DNA from: Pyronema omphalodes
Lineage: Eukaryota; Ascomycota; Pezizomycetes; Pezizales; Pyronemataceae
Length of the DNA stretch: 64,000 nt
Assembly: GCA_024516155.1 (NCBI GenBank)
Contig: JAJJXM010000065.1
Coordinates: forward strand, 1-64,000
Direction of reading: 5' to 3'
Within the stretch, counting starts at the first letter, position 1. Every line of letters begins with the position of its first letter. A program made the position numbers and the translations under genes. Under the pieces are notes generated by a model. The model had not been told where the DNA came from. It did not search any database and was given only the letters and a program-made list of their open reading frames with translations. Positions 38,071 to 48,281 of this stretch are shown here, piece after piece.

Positions 38071-38189
38071 TGATGGATAGGAATGGATAAGAATGGATAG
38101 GAATAGATAGGAATGGATAGGAATACTCCTTCTTCTACGCTGGTAAGTTACAGGATGCATACTTCTCGCGGCCGGCGGATTGGATTCTG

Positions 38190-38235
38190 TGGCTGTTACC
38201 GTGGCTGTGGCTGTGGCTGTGGCTGTGGCTGTGCT
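38190..38235. repeat. TGGCTG hexanucleotide repeat
   Basis: Tandem TGGCTG units, seven or more with one interruption. Confidence 0.85.
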
Positions 38236-38329
38236 AGGTAGGGTGTGGTGCGGGGGGTATCCAGTTTAGTTTTTATAACTGCTAGATGATGGGGTAATTG
38301 ATATGTCCTGACTCCTGGGGGGGAATTGT

Positions 38330-38392
38330 GGTGCGATGGTGCGGTGGTGCGGTGGTGCGGTGGTGCGATGGTGCGGTGGTGCGGTGGTGCAG
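38330..38392. repeat. TGCGGTGG octanucleotide repeat
   Basis: About eight units of TGCGGTGG or TGCGATGG. Confidence 0.88.
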
Positions 38393-39021
38393 GTATAAGA
38401 TATATCTTTCTTGATTCTTGAATATAATGACGATTGAGAGGATAGGGAAGGTGTTCTGCTGCTGACAGGTGTAGAGGACGACGATGATATTTTTGCTCTG
38501 TTGGAACCTAGGAATAGAGTGATGGCTGTTGATGTTTAACTTACGGTGGCATGTTATTAAAGATGTGGGAAATTCTTGCAGGTAGAAGATGGAACGCATG
38601 GTAGAAGATGGAAAGTAAAGGATAGAAAAAATATTTATAGCAAAATCGTACATTAGTAATAAACAAACAAAATATCATAGAAGCTACGATAGACAGTCAA
38701 ACTATTACTGGGCGGAGTATGTACCTGCTACGGAGTGTAAAAGTTTTACCAAAGTGCAGCATGAAGGGTTCATCTAATACAGTGCTGAAAACGTCGCTGC
38801 TGCGGCCCACAATGTCTGGAAAACTTGAACCAACTCCCCCCCCCCCCCCACCCCTGCAAACCAGCTCACCCGAAACCTATGGCCCTGCCATCACCCGCCG
38901 TTACCTGCCGTCCCGTCTAGTCTTTTTGAATTTTCTAACAGGACCGGACTACATAGTGGCGGTCCGTCCGATGGTATGGACGGGACCGGACGACCAGTAT
39001 CGTCCCGTTCGGTCCGCCCGT

Positions 39022-39228
39022 GCCGAACTCTGCGGCATTGTCACCGCTGATCATATACTACAAATCATGGATTGATATAAGCTATAGTAGCTCATGTGGA
39101 ACTGGTATACTGATATTGTAGGTCTCCATCCACAGCCGTCCCGAGATTACTATATAGCTTCATAGGCTTCACAGGCTTCACAGGTCTTGTGTTCGAACCG
39201 TGGTATTGGCGAATTTTCTCATTTATGA
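39022..39228. repeat. Duplicated segment, copy 1, with tRNA-like boxes
   Basis: About 200 bp repeated at 39376-39567 with high identity; copy 1 has extra GGCTTCACA units. It contains an A-box-like TAGCTCATGTGG (39088-39099) and a B-box-like GTTCGAACC (39190-39199). The short arms flanking the latter can pair weakly as a T-arm. The box spacing (about 100 bp) is too long for a plain tRNA. Candidate tRNA relic or SINE-like element. Confidence 0.7.
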
Positions 39229-39375
39229 TGTATGCAAGAGGGAATTTATGCAAGAGGGAATTATGCAAGAGGGAATTATGCAAGAGGGAATATGTATGCA
39301 AGAGGGAATTTATGACAGAGGGAGTATGTAGGCCTGAGGGAATTGTATGCCAGAGGGAATTTATGACAGAGGGAA
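39229..39375. repeat. 15-bp minisatellite, block 1
   Basis: Tandem units near TATGCAAGAGGGAAT, with variants reading TATGACAGAGGGAAT and TATGCCAGAGGGAAT. Confidence 0.9.
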
Positions 39376-39567
39376 TGCCGAACTCTGCTGCATTGTCACC
39401 GCAGATTATATACCACGAATCATGGATTGATATAAGCTATAGTAGCTCATGTGAAACGGCCATACTGATATTGTAGGTCTCCAATCACAGCCGTCCCGAG
39501 ATTACTATATAGCTTCATAGGTCTTGTGTTCGAACCGTGGGATCGGCGAACGTTTCTCATTTATAAA
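39376..39567. repeat. Duplicated segment, copy 2, with tRNA-like boxes
   Basis: Second copy of the segment at 39022. The A-box-like motif is at 39443-39454 and the B-box-like GTTCGAACC at 39528-39536. It again runs directly into the 15-bp minisatellite, so segment plus minisatellite behave as one repeated unit. Confidence 0.7.
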
Positions 39568-39915
39568 TAATATATGCCAGAGGGAATGTATGCAAGAGGG
39601 AATGTATGCCAGAAGGAATTATGCCAGAGGGAATTCATGACAGACGGAATTTACGCCAGGGGTAGTTTGTGCCAGAGGGAATTGTATGCCAAAGGAAATT
39701 TATGCCAGAGGGAATTTACGCCAGAGGGAATGAGGGAATGTATGCCAGAGGGAATGTATGCCAGAGGGAATGTATGCCAGAGGGAATGTATGCCAGAGGG
39801 AATGTATGCCAGAGGTAGTTTGTGCCAGAGGGAATTGTATGCCAAAGGAAATTTATGCCAGAGGGAATATGTATGCCAGAGGGAATTCATGACAGAGGGA
39901 ATGTATGAACGTATG
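39568..39915. repeat. 15-bp minisatellite, block 2
   Basis: More than 20 units near TATGCCAGAGGGAAT. Because the unit is a multiple of three, it creates a long open frame at 39574-40200, which is not evidence of coding. Confidence 0.92.
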
Positions 39916-40383
39916 CCAAAGGACATGAAAATTGATCTGTGTAAACTTCAAGGTTCCTACTTCATTATTATACTTTACTTGAATAATTTACATGTGTTTG
40001 AGGTGGATAAACTGGGGGTAGATGCGGCGGACGGGCAGAACCTGCTTTGGTCCCGTGAAGTTAGGTTGGACTTGCTGGTACTCCGTAGCCCGGTTGCTCG
40101 TAGACGAGCGACTGGGGGTGGTAGCTCTAGCCACCAGCTCGAGGCACGATTAGTTAAAAAGTTTAAGACACTTAATATTTGCACCTCAAAATTGACATAA
40201 CCGGAAGTGCAAATCCTAGTGAATTCTGGTAGTTTAGGCAACTGCAGCAGCATTTCTCATCGGCCACTAGGGATTGTTCAGTTAACCCGGACAGGGGCCC
40301 AGGCGGATTACAGGTCAGCCTGCAGAATGCTACATAAGCAATGGGTTTCATATTCTTGGCCAACCAGGATCCAACCGATGATA

Positions 40384-40401
40384 ATTAACCCTAAACCCTA
40401 A
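40384..40401. repeat. Short telomere-like motif
   Basis: TAACCCTAAACCCTAACC, about three CCCTAA units. Too short to prove a former chromosome end. Confidence 0.5.
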
Positions 40402-40675
40402 CCGCTTCAATTGCTGATCAAATGCTTAGTTGCGGAGGTTGTGGTGTAACAATTATGGAAAAACAAAGTATGCGGTTTAACAAGTCCGAATACTATACTG
40501 TGTTACCCTATCAGTTAAAGTACAGGGGTGGTCTGTGTGAACCAAATGCAATAGAACACCATGGAAATGAAAGCAGTCCAGAACTATTGTGACAACGGAT
40601 TCGATTAGCAGAAATATCTGTATGTATTAACCAAAACCTTCCCGGAGGACTTCTCAGCCTTAAAATCAATAAAAG

Positions 40676-40684
40676 TATTTAAGA
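40676..40684 (+). promoter_or_regulatory. TATA-like element of RWxSQ gene 1
   Basis: TATTTAAGA, 138 bp before the ATG at 40814. The identical 9-mer lies 132 bp before the ATG of the paralogue at 43688. Confidence 0.5.
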
Positions 40685-40813
40685 AGCTTCCTCCTCTTCC
40701 TTTTCCTCTGTCGTTACAACAACTCGGTCCTTCCCTCAAACCGGAACCGCCTCTGCAACTTTGCAAGTTTACCAATACCTGTATCTACCTATTATTTATC
40801 CCAAAACGCATCA

Positions 40814-41273
40814 ATGTCTCTCCTCAAGCAGAACTCCGCCCTCTCTAACTACTCCCCTGGCCGTCTCCAACGTTCAACCTCCCTCCAGCTCCAAGCTACC
40901 TCCATTGACGGAGCCACCTCCAACAACCCACCTCCCTCCGTCACTATCCCAGCCCACAACAGCATCAACGAAGCTCAAAACATTTCACTTTCAACCCAAT
41001 TATCCATCCATACTCGTGACAACGATCACATAACCGGTTAGTCCGCCTTCCGGAGTTTCCATCTCTCTTAATGATGCCTGTTCATTCAGAATGTGCTTAT
41101 ACGTTACCAAGAGCTAATCCATCCCAGATACCTCCGCAAAGTCCAAGCCGACAGCCATCCTATCCCTTAAATCCGAGAACGTAAACATGCTTAAAACCAC
41201 TCCTGATTATGGACTTGAAAGATGGCTATCACAGAAGAAGGAGGAGAGTGGAGTCAGATTCTATGGCCTTTAA
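40814..41273 (+). CDS. RWxSQ-family small protein, copy 1
   Basis: Two exons: 40814-41036 and 41128-41273; 122 aa. I do not recognise a described family. The N-terminal two thirds are Ser/Asn/Pro/Thr-rich and polar, with no signal peptide or membrane segment. The C-terminus is YGLERWLSQKKEESGVRFYG plus Leu. The intron is phase 1 (GTTAGT..CAG) with a CTAAT branch-like motif, and the spliced length is exactly in frame. Two relatives in this window, at 43688 and 50023, share the C-terminal motif, intron phase and promoter spacing. The first two lie in a roughly 1-kb duplicated block extending to about 41580 here. The shared motif and gene structure support a real gene. Role unknown. Confidence 0.7.
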
Positions 41274-43687
41274 AGCCTTAAGATTGTACAAGAAATCATT
41301 TATGCTTTAAGCAGTAGCTCAGATATGGTGCATTGAGATCTTTATATTTGGGGAGGATGAAATATTTATCTACTTGTTTCATAAAACAGTATGTTTTCGT
41401 GAAGTCTGTCGGTGTTATTGCATTCGTTTAACACTTACATGGCGGCCAGTCGATCCAATTGGGAATGTAACACGAGTGAGACTAGGTCGATTTGAGAGTG
41501 CGTATGCAGGAGGAATCCGTTGCTTACATGACATCATTTCGGCTAACGAAAATAGACTAGTGTGTAGGGCGGAGAAAAAATTTATACATATGGTCTTTTT
41601 GTGCCAAGATATGCCAAGATACAATATTTAATCACATCCGACTGGTTACATGCAATGACTAAGCTAACATGTAGATGTTGCAATCTAAGGTACTTTTTTC
41701 CCAGCTAAAAATTAGCTTTTCTACGCTAATCAATTCTATGTAAGCACATTTCATTGGCTTTCTGCACCACCTAAAAGGGAGTAGTGGCGTGTGCACGGTG
41801 GTATCTCGCAAGTGAGAAAACTTTGAATCACCGAGTGTCACTCGAGGCTATGTTAATCTCTGCTACTTCCCCCTCCCCCCCCCCCTGTCACGGCGGCTAA
41901 TAAATCTGGATATCAGTGCACACTTGTCGTGACTTGGTGTTACCCACCATATGCAGCTGGTTTAGTTTTGAGGGGTCAATAGAACCAGGTAACTGCAGTG
42001 CACTGATTAAACGACCAGGTAAATAAAAACTAGGTTAACCGCATGGGGAACCAGTGCATGCAGGAACAAATAGTGTATTCAGCCTCACTGGAGCCCATAG
42101 GTGGCCGGGCTTGCTAGTGTTCTTTGAATCTACTTTTAAAAGCATACCGAGTCTCAAGAAAACAAAGCCGTGATGTTTTTAACTTTTTTGTGGGATTAAG
42201 TTTTCGAGCACTGTACAATTTTGCGTGACCCTCGAGGCTCGACCGTTTTATTAACCATCAGCCTATAAATTGGATGAATAGTGAAATTTAATGTTAATTC
42301 CGTTTTAGTAGGGTTCCCCAGAATTCGGGCTCAGCCAAGCTTGCATCTACTACTGCTGAATGCAGCCTTGGAGACCTATACTAGTTGCGACTTAGTATTC
42401 ATGTCCAATATTACTGGCTCCTGGAGGTAACGACTATGAATATCAAGGTTAGTCAGCGGATTACATATTCAATTAGCTATGACACGGTCATTTGACCGGT
42501 AACGATGATATTCAGCTGTTACTAACAAATAGTTACGTTGAAGTTTTGTATGAAGGACAGGGATGGACTAAATGCGGAAGTGAGCTTGAATAAATACAAG
42601 GCTACCTATATCATTATGCAGATAATTATATGAACACCTCTGCCTATCATGGGTTCCCCTTGTTAGAACCACTTCCTCCAACACTCTGAGAGAATGAGAT
42701 TCAAGCACACTTTAGTCATTGTTGGCAACGCCTGCACCCAACAAAAATTGATATCGAATCAAGGTGTCCGACAGGTTTATTGAGGCTCAGACACAGCAAG
42801 CCATCGAGCAAGTATTATAAGAACTCGCATGCACCAGTGTCTTGAAAATCAATATTTTGTCTTTTGCTCGCTCTTTTTATGTACTAGAGCGACGGTTGCG
42901 AAAACGGTTATCATTACTATATGTGCCAAATTCAACTGCGAGGCGCCCGCACTCATGATGAGACCGCGGTTGAAACTTGGCTCCTAGGAGCTGATATATA
43001 CCTTGAAATTCAGAGGAGCGGGAATTATAACCAAACTTTTAGGTTCTTTGTTATTTAAACTAAAGCTCGGTACGTCTCCTGTGTCCACGCAATGTATGGT
43101 TGTTGAAAGGATAAGGTGAGGCTGTGATGGTGAAGTCCTCCACTTGTCATGTTGCGGTCTGAGAGGCAGCATCAAACTCGTACATCAGAGATGCAATGCG
43201 TTGTGGGGGGCACTAGTGTCATCAATGGGGGCACGAATAAGATGTTGCGCGGAGCTTCACATATGTTATGTACGTAAGATTTATTTCCCTGTCAGCCTGT
43301 ATCCCAGGATTCTGCCGCGCCGCGGCTCGTGTAGCACAACAATACCTAACCTTTAGCTCACTCAACTATGATAGGCAAGTCATTTTGATGGTTCTTGTGG
43401 CCAGTACACGGCCAGAGCAACATATACCTTACAGGGATTCCCGTTTAAACCAAGAACTTCGCCGGCACAGCGATCCATAACGGTACAATAATTGTGTAAC
43501 CAAAATGAACCAAAATCCTACTTCCAGAGCATCTGAGTTGTTAGTCTAACAACACTATTTAAGATTCTGGTTCTTCTTGCTCTTTCTCCTATTTACGCAC
43601 CAACTCATTCCTTCCTTACACCAGAATTACCTCTCCCAGTTTTCTGGACCTGTGTCTCCCTACGTCTATTTATCAGAAAACGCATCA
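41274..43687. other. AT-rich spacer between RWxSQ copies
   Basis: The first 300 bp continue the segmental duplication (compare 44148-44580). The rest is AT-rich with only short frames, and a C-rich tract near 41868-41886. No gene seen. Confidence 0.5.
43556..43564 (+). promoter_or_regulatory. TATA-like element of RWxSQ gene 2
   Basis: TATTTAAGA, 132 bp before the ATG at 43688, identical to the element of copy 1. Confidence 0.5.
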
Positions 43688-44147
43688 ATGTCTCCCCTCC
43701 CGCAGAACCCCACTTCTTCCAGCTACTCTCCTAAACATCTCGAACACCCAACCTCTCTTCAGCTTCAAACTGCTCCCATTAATCAACCCTCCTCTAACAA
43801 CCCCACTCCATCCATCACCACCTCAACAAACAACGTTAATGAAACCCAAACCATTTCACTCACAACACAACTCACCATCTCTACTCATGACAACAACCAC
43901 ATGATCGGTTCGTCCCCTTTCACCCATTCTCCTTATCTACCTGCAGGCTTCATCCACCTTATCGTCAGAAGTTACCAAGAGCTAATCCATCCCGGATGAC
44001 TGCGCAGAGTCCAACCCTACACCAGCCCTTGCCCTGGCTCTTACTCCCGATAACATAAACAAGATTGACACTACTCTCGATTATGGACTTAAAAGATGGC
44101 TATCACAGAAGAAGGAAGAGAATGCAGTTAGATTTTATGGCTTTTAA
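43688..44147 (+). CDS. RWxSQ-family small protein, copy 2
   Basis: Two exons: 43688-43907 and 44008-44147; 119 aa, ending YGLKRWLSQKKEENAVRFYG plus Phe. It is a paralogue of the gene at 40814 along its whole length, including leader and 3' flank. The acceptor used by copy 1 (ATCCCAG) is ATCCCGG here and cannot work. The next AG, in TGCGCAG at 44001-44007, restores a phase-1 junction and the correct frame, so the gene can still be translated with four fewer codons at the junction. An upstream in-frame extension to 43577 exists but is leader sequence in the paralogue. Function unknown. Confidence 0.65.
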
Positions 44148-46265
44148 AGCCTTAAGATTATTTCCAGAGATTATGATCCTTTAAGAAGTACATGACATGT
44201 GGTAGATCAAGAGTTAATTCTCGGGGGATTGAATATTTATCTATTAGTTCTACAAAAACATTTTACTCTGTGCACTTTCTCATGAGATTTTTCAGCTCGT
44301 ATTGTGGATATGTACCACCTTATGTTGAGTGTACGAAGTCCATATCGAACAAACCTTCGACGGTTGCCGAAAACTGCGCGTTACTAGCGGCCCGCCCCCC
44401 GACCTGATCGGTTTGCGAACTTATGAACAATTTGTGGGCAACGCACTGGTTACCACTCTTGGAATGGCAACTCAAGTGCGGCTATGCAGTGGAACAACAT
44501 ATAAGATCTCAGGCTGAATTCGTAGCTCACATGACATCCGCGTGATCGGCAGGTAGGGTTGAAAAAAAAAAAGCACACTAAGTTACTAAGGTTTCGAAGC
44601 TGATTACCCCCACGTCATGTGCAGAGCACGGGATTTTATGGGCGGTGCTGAAATCAGTGGAATAGTCAGGCAGTGCATAGTCCACATGATCTACACGTGA
44701 TAAGAATTTCAACTGCCAAGTGGGGGCCGCCGGTTCCGAAAATGCCGGCCACTGAGAAAGTCCTATTATTTTCTGAAGGCTTTGGACATGGTTTTGTGAA
44801 ATTTGTTGACCACTGTCTCACGCACTTCATTATGACTACACGGCACCTCGTGACTGCACACATAGGGAACAGACGTATGGCGGTGGAGTATTTTGAACTT
44901 GGCTGCATTATCATGATGGATTTCTTCTGAGAATTTGAATTGTGAACTTCACCCATGAATATGTTAACATTACAGTGGTTGGTTACAAGTTTTCCAATAT
45001 CGGTTAAAATCTCAAACCGTTATGTAGGGTGTCCAAGGGCGAGTGATACATGGTGCAGAAAGATCATGAAGGCTTCCTCTTCATAAAGGAAGGAGCGAGG
45101 ATGTATTAGGGGAGCCATTGGCTTTCAAATGGTATAGGAAACGTTCTCCCTAGATCACACTGTTGAGGCTGTAAATAATTTGCAGCATCGTGCTCTCAAC
45201 GTGGCTTTAACCTCCAAGCCGCGCGCAGTGTAAGTCATAATCCATTCTCAGGTTGTGTTCGATCCCAGGAAAGAAACCGATCAATCAAATCATGCGATCT
45301 TCGAATGAAATTTATTCCGGGTACTGCGCCAAATAGCTCATGACAAATTATCACCCAGATTATAAGGCAAGATCCAAGCATGAAGGGTATCCTGAGGAAT
45401 ATTTTTATGTTGATAAACCAGTACGCGAAGGTAGGCCAATTCTCGATAATTGCTTCGAGGTTGATAGCTAGGAGAATTATAACGAAGAAGATTATTAGGA
45501 GAAGAAAGAAAAGTGTGACGTGTAATGGCGGGTGCTCCCTCATGATTGATTCGAAATAGATGTAGATCCTAGACTGACAGAAATCTCGGAGGAACGAATA
45601 TCTGAGTGGTAGTTGGAGAGAACTAATATGATAGATTCAATTGAGAATACGGACAGAATTTGAAAGGTGTTTAGTTGATGAATGAGGATATTAAGACAAT
45701 GAGAGTTAGCTTTAACGTGGAAGAAACGTGAGAAAGATGGGAGACTGATGAAGTTTTATACGACCTAACTTAGCCCCAGCGGCCAGATATTTACCGCTAG
45801 CTTACCTTTATTACAAACTAGTATGTATCAGCAACTAAAATAATGGATGTGTGCAGCAGAAAAGTAGCTAATTTGGCAGGGATTTGGGGCCGAGAAAGTA
45901 TAGTAGCTTCTCTGCCGTGGAACCAACCGAGTCACCATTGCAGAATGTGGCTGAAAGTGAATGTGGGAGAGATGGATGTACAAGATGGAGTTTTCTTCAG
46001 GAAGCACTGCGAGTAAAATGCCAGCCAAATACACACAAGAGAAAATGGCGATAGTAGGGAAGAATTGAAATTCCAAGGCACTCAAAACTACAGAATTCAA
46101 TAAATAGTAGGTGAAGATGAAACATATCTAAGCTCAGAACCATCATTATTGCCATTCATACATTTGGTACATACACAAAGGATCACACGGGTTCCTATAG
46201 AAACAGTCACACTCACATGTAGCAAATTAATTGCATATTCCCAAAATCTTACAAAGTTGGAAGCA
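44148..46265. other. AT-rich spacer right of RWxSQ copy 2
   Basis: The duplication continues to about 44580. Beyond it are only short frames apart from the possible membrane protein at 45235-45543. Confidence 0.5.
45235..45543 (-). CDS. Possible small membrane protein (102 aa)
   Basis: Unrecognised. An intact ATG-to-stop frame with one strong hydrophobic segment (LHVTLFFLLLIIFFVIILLA, about residues 7-26) and a second (PFMLGSCLIIWVIICHELFG, about 53-72), then a charged C-terminus RRSHDLIDRFLSWDRTQPEN. The two-helix hairpin layout is plausible. AT-rich DNA easily yields hydrophobic frames, so a chance frame is possible. Confidence 0.35.
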   Translation of the reverse strand: MREHPPLHVTLFFLLLIIFFVIILLAINLEAIIENWPTFAYWFINIKIFLRIPFMLGSCLIIWVIICHELFGAVPGINFIRRSHDLIDRFLSWDRTQPENGL

Positions 46266-48281
46266 CTACGGCTTACTAACCAACCTCAAAAGCTCCTTCA
46301 AAATCCATTCGGCATCACCGTTAATCCCCACAGCCTGTACACCGTTCCCTTCTGCATCACCGGTGAACTCCCAAGGCACCTCTTCGGACCCCTTCATGCC
46401 AATTCTAACTAACTTCGCTCCGTCGTCTTCTACTAACGCTTCGTTAGGCCATCTAATAACCCCAGGTGTATTCCATCCAGATCCAATTTCTAACACCACC
46501 AACTTCTGCCCTTCACCCTTGATATTATTCAAAAACTGCTGGTAACGGCGGTTTCCTCCTTGAAATGGGTAGTCGTTAAAGGTTCCATCAGCTCTGACAC
46601 AGAGAAACATATCTCCACCACAGTAAGGGCAAAGCGGAACTCCTTCTTCGGAATGCATTATCTGCTGTTCAACATCTAAATGAGCCCGAGCCTGTTGGAG
46701 AAAAGTATCGGAGGGGAAAACAGCATCGGGGCGGCAGTTGGCTACGCATTGGATGAAGCGGTAATCTCCTTGTGGTGTAGAAATCCTTTCGGGATCAAAG
46801 CCGTGGCGAGAAAAGAGACCATCGGCGTTAGAAGTGCGAACGAAGTATTTGTCATGATCGAAGCGGAAAGTAAGAGAAAGTAGGTCATCGTATACCGAGG
46901 AGGCCTTCAAAGGCCAGTTGCAAATGGTCGAGATGTGAGAAAAGAAATATCCCCATTGATCCATGGCCGAGGCAAACTTATGGCCAATGATTTCATACAA
47001 ACAAGAAATTCCTCGGGTAGCCATGCCAGGAAAATGGGTTGAGAAGAGATCCTTGGATGTGTAGTCCAGACCGTAGCTCGCTGATAGCCCCGCTCCAGCA
47101 GTGATAAGTAGTGCATCTGCTTCGCGAATCATTTCAGCGGCCTTAGTCAAAGCTGGAGGAAAGGGAGGAGGGGGTTGGCGAAGCGAAAGCTCGGGGTATT
47201 TTGTGAGAGCGGAGAAATGTTGCGTGTAAAGGTCAAAGTCTTTAGGTGTAAATACGTTGAAAATGACTTTCTGGATTTTGCTGTTCGGATTTTGTGAAAA
47301 GTAGGATTGGACTGTAGAAACAGCTACATCAACAGCCTGATTGGCTGGATATCCAAACATTCCTGTGGAAATGCAACAAAATGCAATGACCAAGCCATTC
47401 TCGCTCTTCGTTGGAAGAACTTCTGTTGCTTCCATACACCTCTTGTAACAGTTCCCAAGCTGTTCCCGCTGAAGTTCCGTTACCATGGATCCTCTTTCAA
47501 CAATTGGGCCAACAGTGTGGAGCACGAATTCCGATGGAAGAAAGTATCCACGCGTAACTTTGACCTCTCCGGTAGGTTCCTCAAAGCCTTGCAATTCAAT
47601 GAGCTTCTCACAGTCTTTCCGTAACTGTGGCCCTGCTGCAGCATGGATGGCATTATCAATGCAAGGGTGGTCGGGGCGAAAGCACCCCAGCAGGCGCGAG
47701 TTTGCAGCATTGACAATGGAAGTAACGTTGCAAAGCCTAGTGATGTCTCCTTTCCATACTGATACTTTTCCTAAAACGGGGTCGTGAGATTGGGAGCGAC
47801 TGTTCTCGGGGATACATTCAAGCACGGTTGGTATATCAGTCGAGGAAGTTAAAGGCTTTCTTGGCGATAGATAAGCAAACACATCATTGATGTAGCCGTT
47901 GATATCATCAGGAAGAGGGGGTGACGGAGGTCGAACAGTCAGTAGCTGATTGAACAGTGACAACTTCTGGAACATCTGAAAATGATCCAGCCATGACGAG
48001 TGGTGCTGGTGGCTACAGGCTCTCGGGACTTCCCGGCCGGTTTCCGTGTAAAGGAAGTTTAAAGCTTTGTCAAGCGAATCCTCCGTTGCTTCACCGGATG
48101 ATCGCGCAGGTAACTCTGCAGGAGACCATAAATGAATCTCGTTTGCATATAAATCGATTGGAAGGGGCATGGGTGACGACATCGTGTTGCTTTTTGTGTT
48201 TGGGTGAGAACTTGTGAGGCAGTACGGCGGGGAGGATGCGGAGCTCGGATGCGCGTGGCGGAAGCGCAAAATCCGAGGCAT
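46266..48281 (-). CDS. Zn-macrodomain / SirTM (class M sirtuin) fusion protein
   Basis: Single exon, 671 aa. A predicted ADP-ribosylation writer and eraser in one chain. After an N-terminal helical region, the macrodomain (about 172-355) shows VNAANSRLLG for ADP-ribose binding and the zinc-macro signature with C200, H205 and C207 (GCFRPDHPCIDNAIH), then STGMFGYP. The SirTM domain (about 378-670) has LLITAGAGLSASYGLDY, TSNADGLFSRHGFD and a QGDY motif where ordinary sirtuins have the catalytic His. It also has QCVANC and CPYCGGDM cysteine pairs and the NAD-site stretch VVLEIGSGWNTPGVIRWP. In bacteria the two enzymes are encoded side by side with a lipoylated GcvH-like carrier. The first ATG (48281) adds a basic leader MPRILRFRHAH, possibly mitochondrial; an alternative start at 48182 (MSSPMPLPIDL) is equally reasonable. 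Confidence 0.9.
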   Translation of the reverse strand: MPRILRFRHAHPSSASSPPYCLTSSHPNTKSNTMSSPMPLPIDLYANEIHLWSPAELPARSSGEATEDSLDKALNFLYTETGREVPRACSHQHHSSWLDHFQMFQKLSLFNQLLTVRPPSPPLPDDINGYINDVFAYLSPRKPLTSSTDIPTVLECIPENSRSQSHDPVLGKVSVWKGDITRLCNVTSIVNAANSRLLGCFRPDHPCIDNAIHAAAGPQLRKDCEKLIELQGFEEPTGEVKVTRGYFLPSEFVLHTVGPIVERGSMVTELQREQLGNCYKRCMEATEVLPTKSENGLVIAFCCISTGMFGYPANQAVDVAVSTVQSYFSQNPNSKIQKVIFNVFTPKDFDLYTQHFSALTKYPELSLRQPPPPFPPALTKAAEMIREADALLITAGAGLSASYGLDYTSKDLFSTHFPGMATRGISCLYEIIGHKFASAMDQWGYFFSHISTICNWPLKASSVYDDLLSLTFRFDHDKYFVRTSNADGLFSRHGFDPERISTPQGDYRFIQCVANCRPDAVFPSDTFLQQARAHLDVEQQIMHSEEGVPLCPYCGGDMFLCVRADGTFNDYPFQGGNRRYQQFLNNIKGEGQKLVVLEIGSGWNTPGVIRWPNEALVEDDGAKLVRIGMKGSEEVPWEFTGDAEGNGVQAVGINGDAEWILKELLRLVSKP

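Larger units (their letters stand above)
36155..40813. other. Repeat-rich, gene-free region
   Basis: About 4.7 kb composed mostly of simple and tandem repeats listed separately. Open frames of 70-209 aa here are translations of the repeats (poly-Gly/Pro, poly-Phe, Cys-Gln-Arg-Glu units) and are not accepted as genes. Confidence 0.65.

Noticed and set aside
37741..38160. 139-aa hydrophobic frame on the minus strand
   Set aside because: Product of the AAAAAT tract (Phe/Tyr/Ile repeats).
39088..39199. Functional tRNA gene
   Set aside because: A- and B-box-like motifs are about 100 bp apart and the stems pair poorly; kept only as a tRNA-like relic.
39229..39915. CRISPR-like direct repeats
   Set aside because: Units are contiguous 15-bp minisatellite copies without unique spacers, in a eukaryotic genome.
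39574..40200. 208-aa frame rich in CQREF and YARG units
   Set aside because: It is the 15-bp minisatellite read in frame; the unit length is a multiple of three, so openness is not coding evidence.
40384..40401. Interstitial telomere or chromosome end
   Set aside because: Only about three CCCTAA units; similar TTAGGG-like words near 1195 and 25065 are equally short and expected by chance.
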